A DNA stretch of 64,000 nucleotides from Actinobacteria bacterium IMCC26103 (GCA_002284875.1 CP015604.1:1240001-1304000); one strand, 5' to 3'. Positions 1 through 8,943 are shown, numbered from the stretch's first letter. Numbers and translations are program-made. The notes: a model not told the origin generated them from the sequence alone.

Positions 1-13
1 TTTGCATCTTCAT
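1..13 (-). CDS. Possible start of the next gene in the sulfatase operon (cut by the window edge)
   Basis: On the minus strand, 20 bases beyond the sulfatase stop codon, a GAGAGGG ribosome-binding site is followed by ATG at 13-11, and another ATG lies two codons further on. The leftward operon therefore probably continues past the window edge. Only about four codons are visible, so no product can be named. Confidence 0.35.
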
Positions 14-33
14 ATCCCTCTCGATTGTTTCAA

Positions 34-1644
34 CTACTGAATTGCCAGATAGGCATTCATTACCATGTTCTTGTTTTCGTAAATATTCATAATCTGTCTG
101 AAGGGAATTACTCCGTTGGTCTTAGCGATTTCTTCCCATTTGGCAGTTAGTTCTTTAACAACTTCAGGGTGCTTGGCGCTCAGATCTGTTATCTCACTTC
201 TATCTGTATCAATGTCATAGAGTTCCCAAGGGAAGTCATACTGACGAACTAGTTTCCACTTGCCACTTCGCAGAGCTGCATTGCCGCAGTGCTCCCACCA
301 CAAAGTTGGATTGGAAACATCTGCGCCTTTCCAGGCACCGAACATGCTCTGTCCGACAAGTGGTGGCAGCTTCACGCCAGCGCGCTCACTTGGATATTTA
401 GCACCAAGAAGTTCTAGAAGAGTTGGCATCACATCTGTTAACTGGAAGGGCTGTTCAAAAATCTCTCCCGTGCGAAGTTTCCCATTTGGCCAGTGAGCAA
501 TAAATGGGGAGGCGACTCCGCCTTCATGTGCCCACAATTTAAATAATTTAAATGGGGTATTGGATAAGTTGGCCCAACCACGACCATAACTTTGATAAGT
601 CTCTTCTCCACCTGGCATAACGAGTGGATCGTTTCCAATTCGAACGTCTCGGCCATCTTTAGTTTTCTTGTGCAGAATGTCACGGCGCTCTCTAAAATCT
701 GCAATCTCGCCAAAAGGCATTGGATCAGCTGATGCACCGTTATCTGCCAAAAACAAAACAACAGTGTCTTCCCAATCGCCATTTGCCTTAATCTGATCTA
801 GGACTCGTCCGATTGCTTGATCCATCTCGGTGACCATCGCTGCATAAACTTGCATGCGACGAGCCTGCCATTTGTGGTTTGCCGCATCTTCCCAACTAGG
901 CACGCCTTCATCTCGTGGACTTAACTCTAGGTATGAAGGTAGAAGACCTAAATCTTGCTGGCGCTTGAGTCGAGATTTGCGCAACTCATCCCAGCCAACG
1001 TCATAGACACCGTCATACTCTTTAATGGTTTTCTCACGAGCGTGCATTGGCCAATGTGGAGCTGTAAATGGAACATAGAGAAAGTATGGCTTCTCTGGAT
1101 TCTCTGATTTATGATTTTTTAAAAAAGTAACAGATTCATCGGCGATTACATCGGTGTAGAAAAAATCTTTTCGCTCTGCCTCGTGATCAATATTTTCTGT
1201 GCCGCGCGTTAGCGTTCCTGGTTGATAGAAGCTGCCGCATCCAGTCATCGTTCCCCAGAAGCTGTCAAAGCCGCGAGCAGTTGGCCAGGCATCATCGGGG
1301 GTGTGATTGCTAGGAGTTAAATGCCACTTTCCGCGGATTGCAGTAGTAAATCCTTCTTGCTTTAGAACTTCTGCAAGGGTGATGCAGCGATCATTTAGCT
1401 TGCCGGTGTAACCGCCATCAGCTGAATCATCCTTAGCAAGAATTCCCATACCTGCTTGGTGGGGATGTAAACCTGTGAGTAGCGATGCTCTGCTTGGACT
1501 ACAACGTGGAGTGTTGTGAAAGTTGCTCATCCGAACACCGCTACCAGCGAGTGAATCAATATTTGGAGTCTTTATCTCACCGCCATAGCATCCCAAATCT
1601 GAGTAACCCAGATCATCAGCAAGAAATATAACTACATTGGTCAT
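34..1644 (-). CDS. Cytoplasmic Cys-type sulfatase (arylsulfatase family)
   Basis: This 536-residue protein belongs to the alkaline-phosphatase-like sulfatases, which hydrolyse sulfate esters. The N-terminus carries the metal-binding Asp pair (D10, D11) and the signature CSPSRASLLTG, in which C48 is the residue converted to formylglycine. There is no signal peptide: the core fold begins at residue 2, so the enzyme should act in the cytoplasm. Its ATG overlaps the stop of the upstream permease (ATGA), so it is translationally coupled. The same operon encodes the maturase that makes formylglycine, two permeases and a binding protein, so the substrate is probably an imported sulfated sugar. The exact substrate cannot be read from the sequence. 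Confidence 0.93.
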   Translation of the reverse strand: MTNVVIFLADDLGYSDLGCYGGEIKTPNIDSLAGSGVRMSNFHNTPRCSPSRASLLTGLHPHQAGMGILAKDDSADGGYTGKLNDRCITLAEVLKQEGFTTAIRGKWHLTPSNHTPDDAWPTARGFDSFWGTMTGCGSFYQPGTLTRGTENIDHEAERKDFFYTDVIADESVTFLKNHKSENPEKPYFLYVPFTAPHWPMHAREKTIKEYDGVYDVGWDELRKSRLKRQQDLGLLPSYLELSPRDEGVPSWEDAANHKWQARRMQVYAAMVTEMDQAIGRVLDQIKANGDWEDTVVLFLADNGASADPMPFGEIADFRERRDILHKKTKDGRDVRIGNDPLVMPGGEETYQSYGRGWANLSNTPFKLFKLWAHEGGVASPFIAHWPNGKLRTGEIFEQPFQLTDVMPTLLELLGAKYPSERAGVKLPPLVGQSMFGAWKGADVSNPTLWWEHCGNAALRSGKWKLVRQYDFPWELYDIDTDRSEITDLSAKHPEVVKELTAKWEEIAKTNGVIPFRQIMNIYENKNMVMNAYLAIQ

Positions 1645-2486
1645 GACTTCACGGCGCCAGCTGTGAGCCCAGAAACTATCTGACGACTTGCAACAGCGGT
1701 CAAGATAATAATTGGTATCGCCGCCACGAATCCAGAAGCAGACATCTGACCAAAGGTAACTTCATAATCTTGCACTAGTGAGGCAATTCCTACCGTCAAT
1801 GGCGCCGCTCCACCGCCAGTTGTCATGATCAAGCCCATTAAGAATTCATTCCAGGCCATGATCGCAACATAGATTGCTACGGCGCCTAAGCCAGGTTTTG
1901 CAAGTGGAAGAAGTATTGAGAAAAAGACTCGCTTCTCAGATGCACCGTCTACTAGCGCGGCCTCGCGCAGCTCGTCAGGAATTTGATCGAAGTAGGACTT
2001 AATCATCAAAATCGCAAAGGGCAGATTAAAGACAGTATTGACCAAAACTAACCCAGTCACCGAACCCAATAAGTTCAAGTTTGTAAGGGTTACATAGATA
2101 CCGGGAACAAGAGTAATCGGAGGAACGATAGGAAGAAAGGAAGCGAGAATAAATACTGGAGTAGTAGCCCACTTCGGTGGCTTTAACTTAGAAAGCGAGT
2201 ATCCGGATCCGGATCCAATAACCAAAGTTAGAATAACTGTGCCAAAAGTTATTGTTAGGCTGTTAAAAACCTGTCTGAAAAATTTCTGAGAAGGGTCAGC
2301 CAAGGTTCGGAAATTGCCTAGCCAAAATGAGAAATCAAAGCTAGAACCGATAATTGACTTATTGGGTAGAAAAGCAAGAATTGCGATCCAAATTATTGGA
2401 ATTAGAGTTACGACTATTGCAATAAAAATCGATAGCTCTAAAGGAACGTTAACCTTAGATTTTTGAGCTGTCTTTTCCATGGTCAT
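1641..2486 (-). CDS. Carbohydrate ABC transporter permease, MalG type
   Basis: This 281-residue inner-membrane permease belongs to the MalG/ThuG class of sugar importers. The sequence shows an N-terminal hydrophobic segment at about residues 17-40, several further membrane spans and the cytoplasmic EAA loop (EAALVDGASE near residue 175) that docks on the ATPase. Its start overlaps the stop of the partner permease (TAATG), and its own stop overlaps the sulfatase start, so all three are coupled. No ATPase gene lies in this operon. Many actinobacterial sugar importers share one MsmK/MsiK-type ATPase encoded elsewhere, which is the likely arrangement here. Confidence 0.92.
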   Translation of the reverse strand: MTMEKTAQKSKVNVPLELSIFIAIVVTLIPIIWIAILAFLPNKSIIGSSFDFSFWLGNFRTLADPSQKFFRQVFNSLTITFGTVILTLVIGSGSGYSLSKLKPPKWATTPVFILASFLPIVPPITLVPGIYVTLTNLNLLGSVTGLVLVNTVFNLPFAILMIKSYFDQIPDELREAALVDGASEKRVFFSILLPLAKPGLGAVAIYVAIMAWNEFLMGLIMTTGGGAAPLTVGIASLVQDYEVTFGQMSASGFVAAIPIIILTAVASRQIVSGLTAGAVKS

Positions 2487-3403
2487 TACCGAGACCGATT
2501 CTTTCTTCTGAGTGAATAAGCAATTCCAACAATCAGCCCCAAAATCACAACGATGCAGAGACTGAGCGCACTGGCGTAACCAAAATCAAGGATTTCAACA
2601 AAAATCTTACGGATATGTAAGCTGATAAGGGATGTGGCGCCCTCTGGCCCGCCCTTAGTCAACAAGTACATTTCATCAAAGGCTTTAATACTCATGATTG
2701 TTCTAAGAACGGCGATTACTGCGATCGTCGGTAGTAAAATCGGCAGAATAATTCTTCTTATTAATTGGCTTTCAGAAGCACCGTCAACTCTTCCTGCTTC
2801 TAGAATCTCTTGATTTATTCCGTTAAGGCCTGCGTAAATGAATAGAAAGACAACTGGGGTCCAGTGCCAAACATCGACCACGATTACCGAGATCAATGCG
2901 CCTGTCTTACTATTTAGCCAAATTTGGGGCTCTCGACCTAAAGTTTCTAAAATCTTATTAATTAGCCCCACTGTTGGATCAAGAATTAGCAGCCACATAA
3001 CGCTTACAACAACTGGTGCAACCACGGCCGGCCACACAAATACATTTCGAGCCACGCTCTTGAAAATCCTCGAGCTATTGACCAGTAGCGCCCCGGCAGT
3101 TCCTGCGACAAGAGTCAAAATCACACATAAAGTTGAAAACACCAAGGTGACCTTGATCGAATTAATTGCCAAGGGATCATCTGGAATCTTCTTAAAATTA
3201 TCTAGTCCGTTGAAGGCAGAGAAGAACTCACCGTCTAGAACCTCGGTTTCCTGAAACGATAATTTAAGTAATTCATAGAGCGGATAAACCGCAAATACGG
3301 CAAGAAAAAGTACGAATGGTAGAAGGGCGACTACTGATGTCGCCCTTCTACCTGAAAGGGAGAACGAGCCTCTAGTACGACCACTAACTGCGGCGTTCTT
3401 CAT
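2486..3403 (-). CDS. Carbohydrate ABC transporter permease, MalF type
   Basis: This is the partner sugar permease, of the MalF/UgpA class, with six or so hydrophobic spans and an EAA loop (EAGRVDGASESQ) in the second half. I place the start at the ATG at 3403, which has a GAGAGGG ribosome-binding site eight bases upstream; an in-frame ATG six codons earlier (3421) has a poorer site. It lies just downstream of the binding-protein gene and overlaps the next permease by one base. It should form a heterodimeric channel with that permease. Confidence 0.9.
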   Translation of the reverse strand: MKNAAVSGRTRGSFSLSGRRATSVVALLPFVLFLAVFAVYPLYELLKLSFQETEVLDGEFFSAFNGLDNFKKIPDDPLAINSIKVTLVFSTLCVILTLVAGTAGALLVNSSRIFKSVARNVFVWPAVVAPVVVSVMWLLILDPTVGLINKILETLGREPQIWLNSKTGALISVIVVDVWHWTPVVFLFIYAGLNGINQEILEAGRVDGASESQLIRRIILPILLPTIAVIAVLRTIMSIKAFDEMYLLTKGGPEGATSLISLHIRKIFVEILDFGYASALSLCIVVILGLIVGIAYSLRRKNRSR

Positions 3404-3443
3404 ACTTGAATTCCCTCTCATTTCGTAATTAGTTACCTTTTAT

Positions 3444-4874
3444 TTATTTCTTTGTGTAGCCAGGTGGGCATTTAATATCTGCGCCCATTCTGGTTACGGC
3501 TATTTGCCGATCGCCCTTAACGCATTGGATGGTCGTCTTTTCATTGACCGCAAATGTTGTTGTCTTCACAACTTTTACCAGATCAGCGTTTAGCGCGTTC
3601 ATTCCAGCAAGAGGCGTGACAGTTCCAGCGGCAATTTCAGCCAGGCGTGTCTCTGTTGCAGTCAACATTGGCGCAGCAAAGGTCTGCCGGATGTTCTCTG
3701 ATACGAACGCCATTCCCTTTTGATAGACCGCAAGGTAGTCACGTTGAGTCGCAGTCAAAGTCGCATCTGCAATGACATCTGTACGAGTTGGAATTCCGCC
3801 GTATTCAGCGAATTTCATTTGGGCCTTCTTTGACATTACCCAGTTGATGTAACTCAAAGCAGCCTTCTCGCGCTCTGATGTGAGTCCAGTTGGAATAGAC
3901 ATCGCCCAAGTACCAGAGACGACACCAGGATCACAGGAAGCGCAACCCTTTGGCATAACTGCAAAGCCGATCTTGCCGGCAACCTTTGATGCAGCCGGAT
4001 CATTCATCGCATTTGCAGCTGCGAATACGACTTGACCTTGTGCCGCATCTCCAGCTTGCATTGCAGCAATTACCTGATTTTGACCAATTGTGTTGGTTGC
4101 TGCAGGACCGTATTTAGCAAGAGCACGTAAGGTCTTTGCTGCTGATATGCCCTCTGGGGAGTTAATAACTGGAAGCCAGTCTTCGCCCTGCTTGTTGAAG
4201 AATCTTCCACCATAAGAGGCAAGGATATGGATGTAGTCATAGGTAACACTCGCACCGCTCGTTGTTGATTGTGTACGAATTATGTAAGGGTATTTGACAA
4301 CGTTTGCAGCCTTAATTTTCGCACAGTTAGCCAGAACTTCTTCCCAAGTTGTTGGAACCTTGAGATTTAGTTGTTCGTAGATATCTTTGCGATATAGAAA
4401 TACGTTTGTATTTCCGTTCAAAGGCATGCTCATCACATCGCCCTTTGGATCGCTAAACCTCTTGGTCGGATTCCAGTACATGAAGTTTCCGTATGAGCCA
4501 ATATTTGGATCTACCTTGAAGTTAGGATCAATTGCCTTAAATGGCTTAACCCACTTGTTATTTGCGAATTCGTGGGTGAAGAGTTCATCGTACTGATAAA
4601 CATCATAGGTTCGGTTGCTGGCTTGAATATCTGTGACCAGTGTTGGCCGCATTTCTGCGTAAGGAAATACGCGAACATCGACTTCGATACCTGTTTCTTT
4701 GGTGTAATCGAGAATTAACTTCTTATACGCATTCAGCCATGGAGACTGATTGACGTTGATCGTCAACTTCGTAACTGCAGCCTGAGAAGCAGACATAGGT
4801 AGCGATGTAGCTAGAATTGCAAATAACGCAGTTCCGGCGACGGCCACCTTCCGCCATTTTCTTCCTTTTATCAT
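3444..4874 (-). CDS. Sugar-binding protein of the ABC importer, with a C-terminal CVKG/KCPxGY tail
   Basis: This 476-residue extracellular solute-binding protein (family 1 type) delivers a sugar to the two downstream permeases. Residues 1 to about 32 form a signal peptide (basic start, hydrophobic core, SASQAA cleavage region). No lipobox cysteine follows, unlike the binding protein at 19584-21305. After the binding-protein fold ends near residue 445 there is a separate tail of about 30 residues with the pattern CVKG...KCPPGYTKK. The secreted protein at 26019-27680 ends in a closely similar tail. The tail may hold the protein at the cell surface; that is inference. The gene lies between the sulfatase maturase and the permeases, so the ligand is probably a sulfated sugar. 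Confidence 0.9.
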   Translation of the reverse strand: MIKGRKWRKVAVAGTALFAILATSLPMSASQAAVTKLTINVNQSPWLNAYKKLILDYTKETGIEVDVRVFPYAEMRPTLVTDIQASNRTYDVYQYDELFTHEFANNKWVKPFKAIDPNFKVDPNIGSYGNFMYWNPTKRFSDPKGDVMSMPLNGNTNVFLYRKDIYEQLNLKVPTTWEEVLANCAKIKAANVVKYPYIIRTQSTTSGASVTYDYIHILASYGGRFFNKQGEDWLPVINSPEGISAAKTLRALAKYGPAATNTIGQNQVIAAMQAGDAAQGQVVFAAANAMNDPAASKVAGKIGFAVMPKGCASCDPGVVSGTWAMSIPTGLTSEREKAALSYINWVMSKKAQMKFAEYGGIPTRTDVIADATLTATQRDYLAVYQKGMAFVSENIRQTFAAPMLTATETRLAEIAAGTVTPLAGMNALNADLVKVVKTTTFAVNEKTTIQCVKGDRQIAVTRMGADIKCPPGYTKK

Positions 4875-4908
4875 TGCTTACCTTCTCTCATTTGCTCCTT
4901 TGCTGCGT

Positions 4909-5853
4909 TCACAGTGAACTCAGCGCTTCTATATTTTTATCCGCTACGCAACGAAATCCGATGTGCGCAGTGAAACCATTTTTGGGTTGAGATGTTCTGG
5001 CGGAAAGGCGATATCGATTGCAATATGAGTCATGGCATAGGTAAGAGCCACCTTTGATCACTTTGCTTTCGTCTGAAAGTTGTGAGTTATCGCTCCACGA
5101 GTCCAGGCACCATTCCCAGACATTTCCGCAGACGTTATAAAGCCCATAGCCATTTGCAGCAAATGCATAAACCGGAGCCGTGGCGATGTACCCATCTTCG
5201 CCAGAGTTAAAATCAGGAAAATCTCCCTGCCAAATATTGCAGTGAAATTCGTTGTTAAGTGTTAATTCATCGCCCCATGAATAGAGAGAACCTTCGCGAC
5301 CTCCACGAGCAGCCTTTTCCCATTCAGCCTCTGTTGGAAGTCTCTTTCCGTTCCATTGCGCGAATGCATTTGCGTCATCCCAGGAGATGTGAACTACTGG
5401 GTGATCAAGAAGTTCTGCAATTGATGAACTAGGTCCCTGCGGGTGGCGCCAATCTGCGCCATTTACCCCAACCCACCATGGAGTATTTGAAGACTGACCC
5501 ATCAAATGCTTCTCATCGAGTTCGGAAATTAAACTAGCGGGAACAAATGACCACCCTAATAGCTCTGCTTCAGTTTTGTAATTAGTGGCTTCAACAAATT
5601 TTGAGAAATCTAAGTTTGTAACTGCAGTCTCATCGATCCAATATTCATCGAGTTCCACAGATCGTTGTGGGCCTTCTCCATCTACTGGATAGGCCATTGC
5701 GTTATTGGTTCCCATTAAGAATGGGCCTGCTGGGATTTTCACCATTCGTGAGTAATCACGTATTGCAGTTTTCAGGGCTGTGGCTTGGGAAATCTGTTCG
5801 CTGCGATTTTCGACAGTCAGGGTCCCAGCCGGACTACAGCATCCACTGCCCAT
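4909..5853 (-). CDS. Formylglycine-generating enzyme (sulfatase maturase)
   Basis: This 314-residue protein is a SUMF1/EgtB-fold formylglycine-generating enzyme, which oxidises the sulfatase signature cysteine to formylglycine using oxygen and copper. The C-terminal active site GGSYLCHDSYC contains C273 and C278, five residues apart as in characterised enzymes. The fold motifs NVCGNVWEWC, LPTEAEWEKAARGG and GFRCVA are all present. The N-terminus has a CCSP motif seen in many family members. There is no signal peptide, so it acts in the cytoplasm like the sulfatase. It is the first gene of the leftward operon, with an AAGGAGAG ribosome-binding site before ATG 5853. Its presence indicates the sulfatase is matured aerobically. 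Confidence 0.93.
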   Translation of the reverse strand: MGSGCCSPAGTLTVENRSEQISQATALKTAIRDYSRMVKIPAGPFLMGTNNAMAYPVDGEGPQRSVELDEYWIDETAVTNLDFSKFVEATNYKTEAELLGWSFVPASLISELDEKHLMGQSSNTPWWVGVNGADWRHPQGPSSSIAELLDHPVVHISWDDANAFAQWNGKRLPTEAEWEKAARGGREGSLYSWGDELTLNNEFHCNIWQGDFPDFNSGEDGYIATAPVYAFAANGYGLYNVCGNVWEWCLDSWSDNSQLSDESKVIKGGSYLCHDSYCNRYRLSARTSQPKNGFTAHIGFRCVADKNIEALSSL

Positions 5854-6055
5854 GAGCTCTCCTTAAATAATCACAGTTAACTAAACTTCCTTACAGATCT
5901 GGTGCTTAATCCAGAAACATCTCCTCCATGTACTTTTATATAGTTAAGCCTCTATACTAAAACTAATCATCCCCAAGTGATGTGTCAAGGGTCACCAAGG
6001 GTCGATTATTTTGGCAAGTCGCGTAGGCGACTTCTTATACGAAACGAGGTTGCAG
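5854..6055. promoter_or_regulatory. Divergent promoter region between the sulfatase operon and the ROK regulator
   Basis: This 202-base intergenic region must hold promoters for both directions. On the minus strand TTGACA (5988-5983), a 17-base spacer and TAGTTT (5965-5960) form a good promoter for the sulfatase operon. Candidate operator elements for the neighbouring ROK protein are GTTAACTAAACTT (5876-5888) and the ACTAAAACTAAT stretch (5957-5968) that overlaps the -10 box; they resemble the AACTAAAC/TTAGTTT half-sites of XylR-type ROK proteins. On the plus strand TATACT (5953-5958) could serve the regulator gene, but no good -35 box accompanies it. Confidence 0.5.
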
Positions 6056-7294
6056 ATGCCAGCAAGCAAATCTCCCTCGAATAAGCCCAAAAATGGGGAA
6101 ATCCTGGAACAGTCGGGGCTGCGTCGACACAATTTGGGGATCATCTTCAGGGCATTGCGAGATTCTGGGCCACTTTCTCGGGCGCAGTTGGCCAATGCAA
6201 CTGGAATGACAAAACCCGGGGTGAATAACATCGTTGACGAATTACTCGAGCGAGGTCTGCTGACTCAAGGGGTAGAAGAGTCAAAGCCAGAGCGGGGCCG
6301 TCCTGGCGTTCTCCTGACAATCAATGCTCAAGCCACATCGATCATCGTCATCGAACTTCGAGCGTTTTATACGGCGATTATCGCATTTGATTTGCTCGGT
6401 CAAGAGTTTTATCGCGAGCGAGCTACGACTTCTTACAATCTCACTCCTGAAGAGCGCACTACAGAAGTTGCGCCATTTCTCGAAAGAGCAATCCAATCAG
6501 CTACCCGCCAGGCATCGCGCATCGCCAAATTAATTGTTGTTTTTCCTGGAATTATTGATGCAGAATTGAAAGTTACTTCCTCATCGCTCAATTGGCAAAA
6601 GTTAGAGTTGATGCAGTACGTAAAAAACGTGGTTCCATCAAGTATTCCAATAGAAATTAACACCGTCGCAAAACTCGCCGCATTTGCCGAATACGAAAAT
6701 CTCTTGAAAGAAAATAAAACATCAAAGCTTTTAATGCACCTCGAATTAGGAATTACTCCAGGCATTGCTGTTGTGCAAAATGGAGAAATACAATTGGGCG
6801 CAAACTTATCTATGGGCAATATCGCTCACATTTCTATAAATGAGCACGGAAAATTATGCAGGTGTGGAAAAATTGGGTGCACCGAGACTGAAATTGGCTT
6901 TAAAGTCCTGATTGAAAACACTTGTCCAGATCTAGTTAAAGACTGGAGTAAGGACAGTGAGTTCTACCTAAGTGAGATTATCAGTAGGGCTAAAAATGGC
7001 GATGACGTTGTATTTAAAGGCATTGATCTTATTGCGCAATCTATAGCCACAACTCTCGCAATATTAATTCCCATTTTAGACCCAGATAGGGTGATTTTAG
7101 GAGGATATGCAGTACGTATCACTGACTTGCTGATACCGAGACTGAAGCATCACTTGGAGAAAAAAAATAAAGACATTAGTTCTTTCTCAATAGATACATC
7201 TGCCCTAGATACTGATGCGGCCCTTTTTGGCGCCTGTATTTTGGCCCAAGCTGAACTGTTTAATTCTCCTCATTCAATTTCAGAACTTACATGA
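6056..7294 (+). CDS. ROK-family transcriptional regulator
   Basis: This 412-residue protein has an N-terminal winged helix-turn-helix (about residues 20-85, containing LSRAQLANATGMTKPGVNNIVDEL) followed by a sugar-kinase-like ROK domain. The zinc-binding ROK signature CRCGKIGC is present with cysteines at about 268, 270 and 275. I chose ATG 6056 because a GAGG ribosome-binding site lies six bases upstream; a TTG at 6011 would give a 15-residue extension. It lies between, and divergent from or upstream of, the sulfatase and rhamnose operons, so it probably controls one or both in response to a sugar. The ligand is inference. Confidence 0.9.
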   Translation: MPASKSPSNKPKNGEILEQSGLRRHNLGIIFRALRDSGPLSRAQLANATGMTKPGVNNIVDELLERGLLTQGVEESKPERGRPGVLLTINAQATSIIVIELRAFYTAIIAFDLLGQEFYRERATTSYNLTPEERTTEVAPFLERAIQSATRQASRIAKLIVVFPGIIDAELKVTSSSLNWQKLELMQYVKNVVPSSIPIEINTVAKLAAFAEYENLLKENKTSKLLMHLELGITPGIAVVQNGEIQLGANLSMGNIAHISINEHGKLCRCGKIGCTETEIGFKVLIENTCPDLVKDWSKDSEFYLSEIISRAKNGDDVVFKGIDLIAQSIATTLAILIPILDPDRVILGGYAVRITDLLIPRLKHHLEKKNKDISSFSIDTSALDTDAALFGACILAQAELFNSPHSISELT

Positions 7295-7418
7295 TTTTTC
7301 TAAATCAAAGACAGGTACCTATTGTCAATTCTGCGCGATCAAATACAATTTGCCTCTGGAGTAATTCTTATATTTTCAATAACTTAACAACTTTAAATAT
7401 TAAGGAGAGCACCTAGCA
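7295..7418 (+). promoter_or_regulatory. Promoter of the rhamnose operon
   Basis: A strong promoter is visible: TTGTCA at 7322-7327, a 16-base spacer, and TACAAT at 7344-7349. The leader that follows contains CTTAACAACTTTAA (7383-7396), which loosely resembles the candidate operator upstream of the sulfatase operon, and a full AAGGAGAG ribosome-binding site before the first gene at 7419. The operator reading is inference. Confidence 0.55.
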
Positions 7419-7742
7419 ATGCAACGAGTAGGTTTTCGCTTGCAGGTTCGTCCAGAGATGATGGATGAATATGTTCGGCGCCATGAACAGGTTTGGCCCG
7501 AGATGTTGCAGGCGCTGCGCGATACTGGCTGGACTAACTATTCGCTATTTCTAGATCGCAACGATGGAACACTCTTTGGCTACTTTGAAACCCCAGATCT
7601 GGCGGCAGCAAAAGCAGGAATGGCAGCGCTGGAAATCAATGATAAATGGCAGGCAGATATGGCTCCTTTCTTCAACGGACTCGAAGGCAAGTCAGCCGAT
7701 GAAGGTTTCAAGACTCTCGAAGATGTTTTCTATTTAAAATGA
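7419..7742 (+). CDS. rhaM: L-rhamnose mutarotase
   Basis: This 107-residue protein matches the usual length of the RhaM family, which interconverts the alpha and beta anomers of L-rhamnose so that the isomerase receives its preferred form. The family pattern is clear: RVGFRLQVRPEMMDEY, the catalytic-site His at residue 22 in RRHEQVWPEM, and the YSLFLD and LFGYFE strands. It is the first gene of a four-gene rhamnose operon, has a strong ribosome-binding site and should act in the cytoplasm. Confidence 0.93.
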   Translation: MQRVGFRLQVRPEMMDEYVRRHEQVWPEMLQALRDTGWTNYSLFLDRNDGTLFGYFETPDLAAAKAGMAALEINDKWQADMAPFFNGLEGKSADEGFKTLEDVFYLK

Positions 7743-7776
7743 ATTACTTTCAATCACAAGTTAAGGGAGTGTAAAA

Positions 7777-8943
7777 GTGGCCACAACAAAAGAGGCAAAG
7801 GATGTGCTCAAGCGCTTCTGGATTGAAACTCCCTCCTGGGCTTACGGTAACTCCGGAACTAGATTTAAGGTATTTGCTCAATCAGGTGTGCCACGTGATC
7901 CATATGAAAAAATTGCTGATGCGGCGCAGGTTCATAAGTTCACAGGTGCTGCCCCATCAGTAGCTCTTCATATTCCTTGGGATAAGGTCGATGATTACAA
8001 GCATTTGGCTGATTACGCATCTGGACTAGGAGTGCGCCTTGGAACAATTAACTCAAATACTTTTCAAGATGATGATTACAAATTAGGTTCGGTCTGCCAT
8101 CCCGATGCCAAGATTCGCCAGAAGGCGCTCGACCATCTATATGAATGTATCGAGATCATGGGTAAGACAGGCTCCACCAATCTAAAACTCTGGTTTGCCG
8201 ACGGCACTAACTATCCAGGACAGGATAATTTGGCAGCACGTCAGGATCGCTTATCTGAAGCCCTTCTTAAATGCTATGACCGACTAGGCCCAGATCAACG
8301 GATGCTTCTGGAATACAAATTTTTTGAGCCAGCATTTTATTCAACGGATGTTCCTGATTGGGGAACTTCATATGTCCACTGCCTTGAACTCGGCGAGAAG
8401 GCAATGGTCTGCGTTGATACTGGCCACCATGCTCCAGGCACCAACATTGAATACATAGTTGCCTTCCTGCTTCGTAAGAAACGCCTTGGCGCATTCGACT
8501 TCAATTCACGCTTCTATGCTGATGATGACTTAATTGTTGGTGCGGCAGATCCCTTCCAACTCTTTCGAATTATGCACGAGGTAAATCAAAATGGTGGTTT
8601 TGATGTCGGAACTCCCGTTTCTTACGTACTCGATCAATGCCACAACATTGAACCAAAAATTCCGGCACAAATTCGTTCCATTACCAATGTGCAAGAAGCT
8701 GTAGCTAAGGCTCTTCTTGTCGACCATGCTGCGCTCAAAAAGGCCCAACTAGCAGGCGATGTGCTTGCTGGTAATGACATCTTGATGCACGCTTACAACA
8801 CAGATGTTCGACCACTTCTTGATGAACTTCGTAGCGAGATAGGCGTTGAAGCAGATCCTAAAAGTGCATATGCTCGAAGTGGTTATGCAGAAAAAATTGC
8901 AGCAGAACGAGTTGGCGGCGTTCAAGCGGGATGGGGCGCATAA
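7777..8943 (+). CDS. rhaI: L-rhamnose isomerase (Pseudomonas stutzeri/RhaI type)
   Basis: This 388-residue TIM-barrel enzyme converts L-rhamnose to L-rhamnulose. It resembles the broad-specificity RhaI family rather than the E. coli RhaA family, with a conserved metal-site stretch (CVDTGHHAPGTNIE) and the DFNSRFYADDDL segment. It starts at GTG 7777 behind an AAGGGAG ribosome-binding site. Its stop codon overlaps the next start (TAATG), so translation is coupled to the aldolase/dehydrogenase gene. Confidence 0.92.
   Translation: MATTKEAKDVLKRFWIETPSWAYGNSGTRFKVFAQSGVPRDPYEKIADAAQVHKFTGAAPSVALHIPWDKVDDYKHLADYASGLGVRLGTINSNTFQDDDYKLGSVCHPDAKIRQKALDHLYECIEIMGKTGSTNLKLWFADGTNYPGQDNLAARQDRLSEALLKCYDRLGPDQRMLLEYKFFEPAFYSTDVPDWGTSYVHCLELGEKAMVCVDTGHHAPGTNIEYIVAFLLRKKRLGAFDFNSRFYADDDLIVGAADPFQLFRIMHEVNQNGGFDVGTPVSYVLDQCHNIEPKIPAQIRSITNVQEAVAKALLVDHAALKKAQLAGDVLAGNDILMHAYNTDVRPLLDELRSEIGVEADPKSAYARSGYAEKIAAERVGGVQAGWGA

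Noticed and set aside
438-782. A second minus-strand frame inside the sulfatase gene
   Set aside because: It is a shadow of the sulfatase frame, with no ribosome-binding site and no recognisable protein pattern.
6011-6055. TTG start at 6011 for the ROK regulator
   Set aside because: ATG 6056 has a GAGG site at the right distance, and the extra residues do not look like part of the family.
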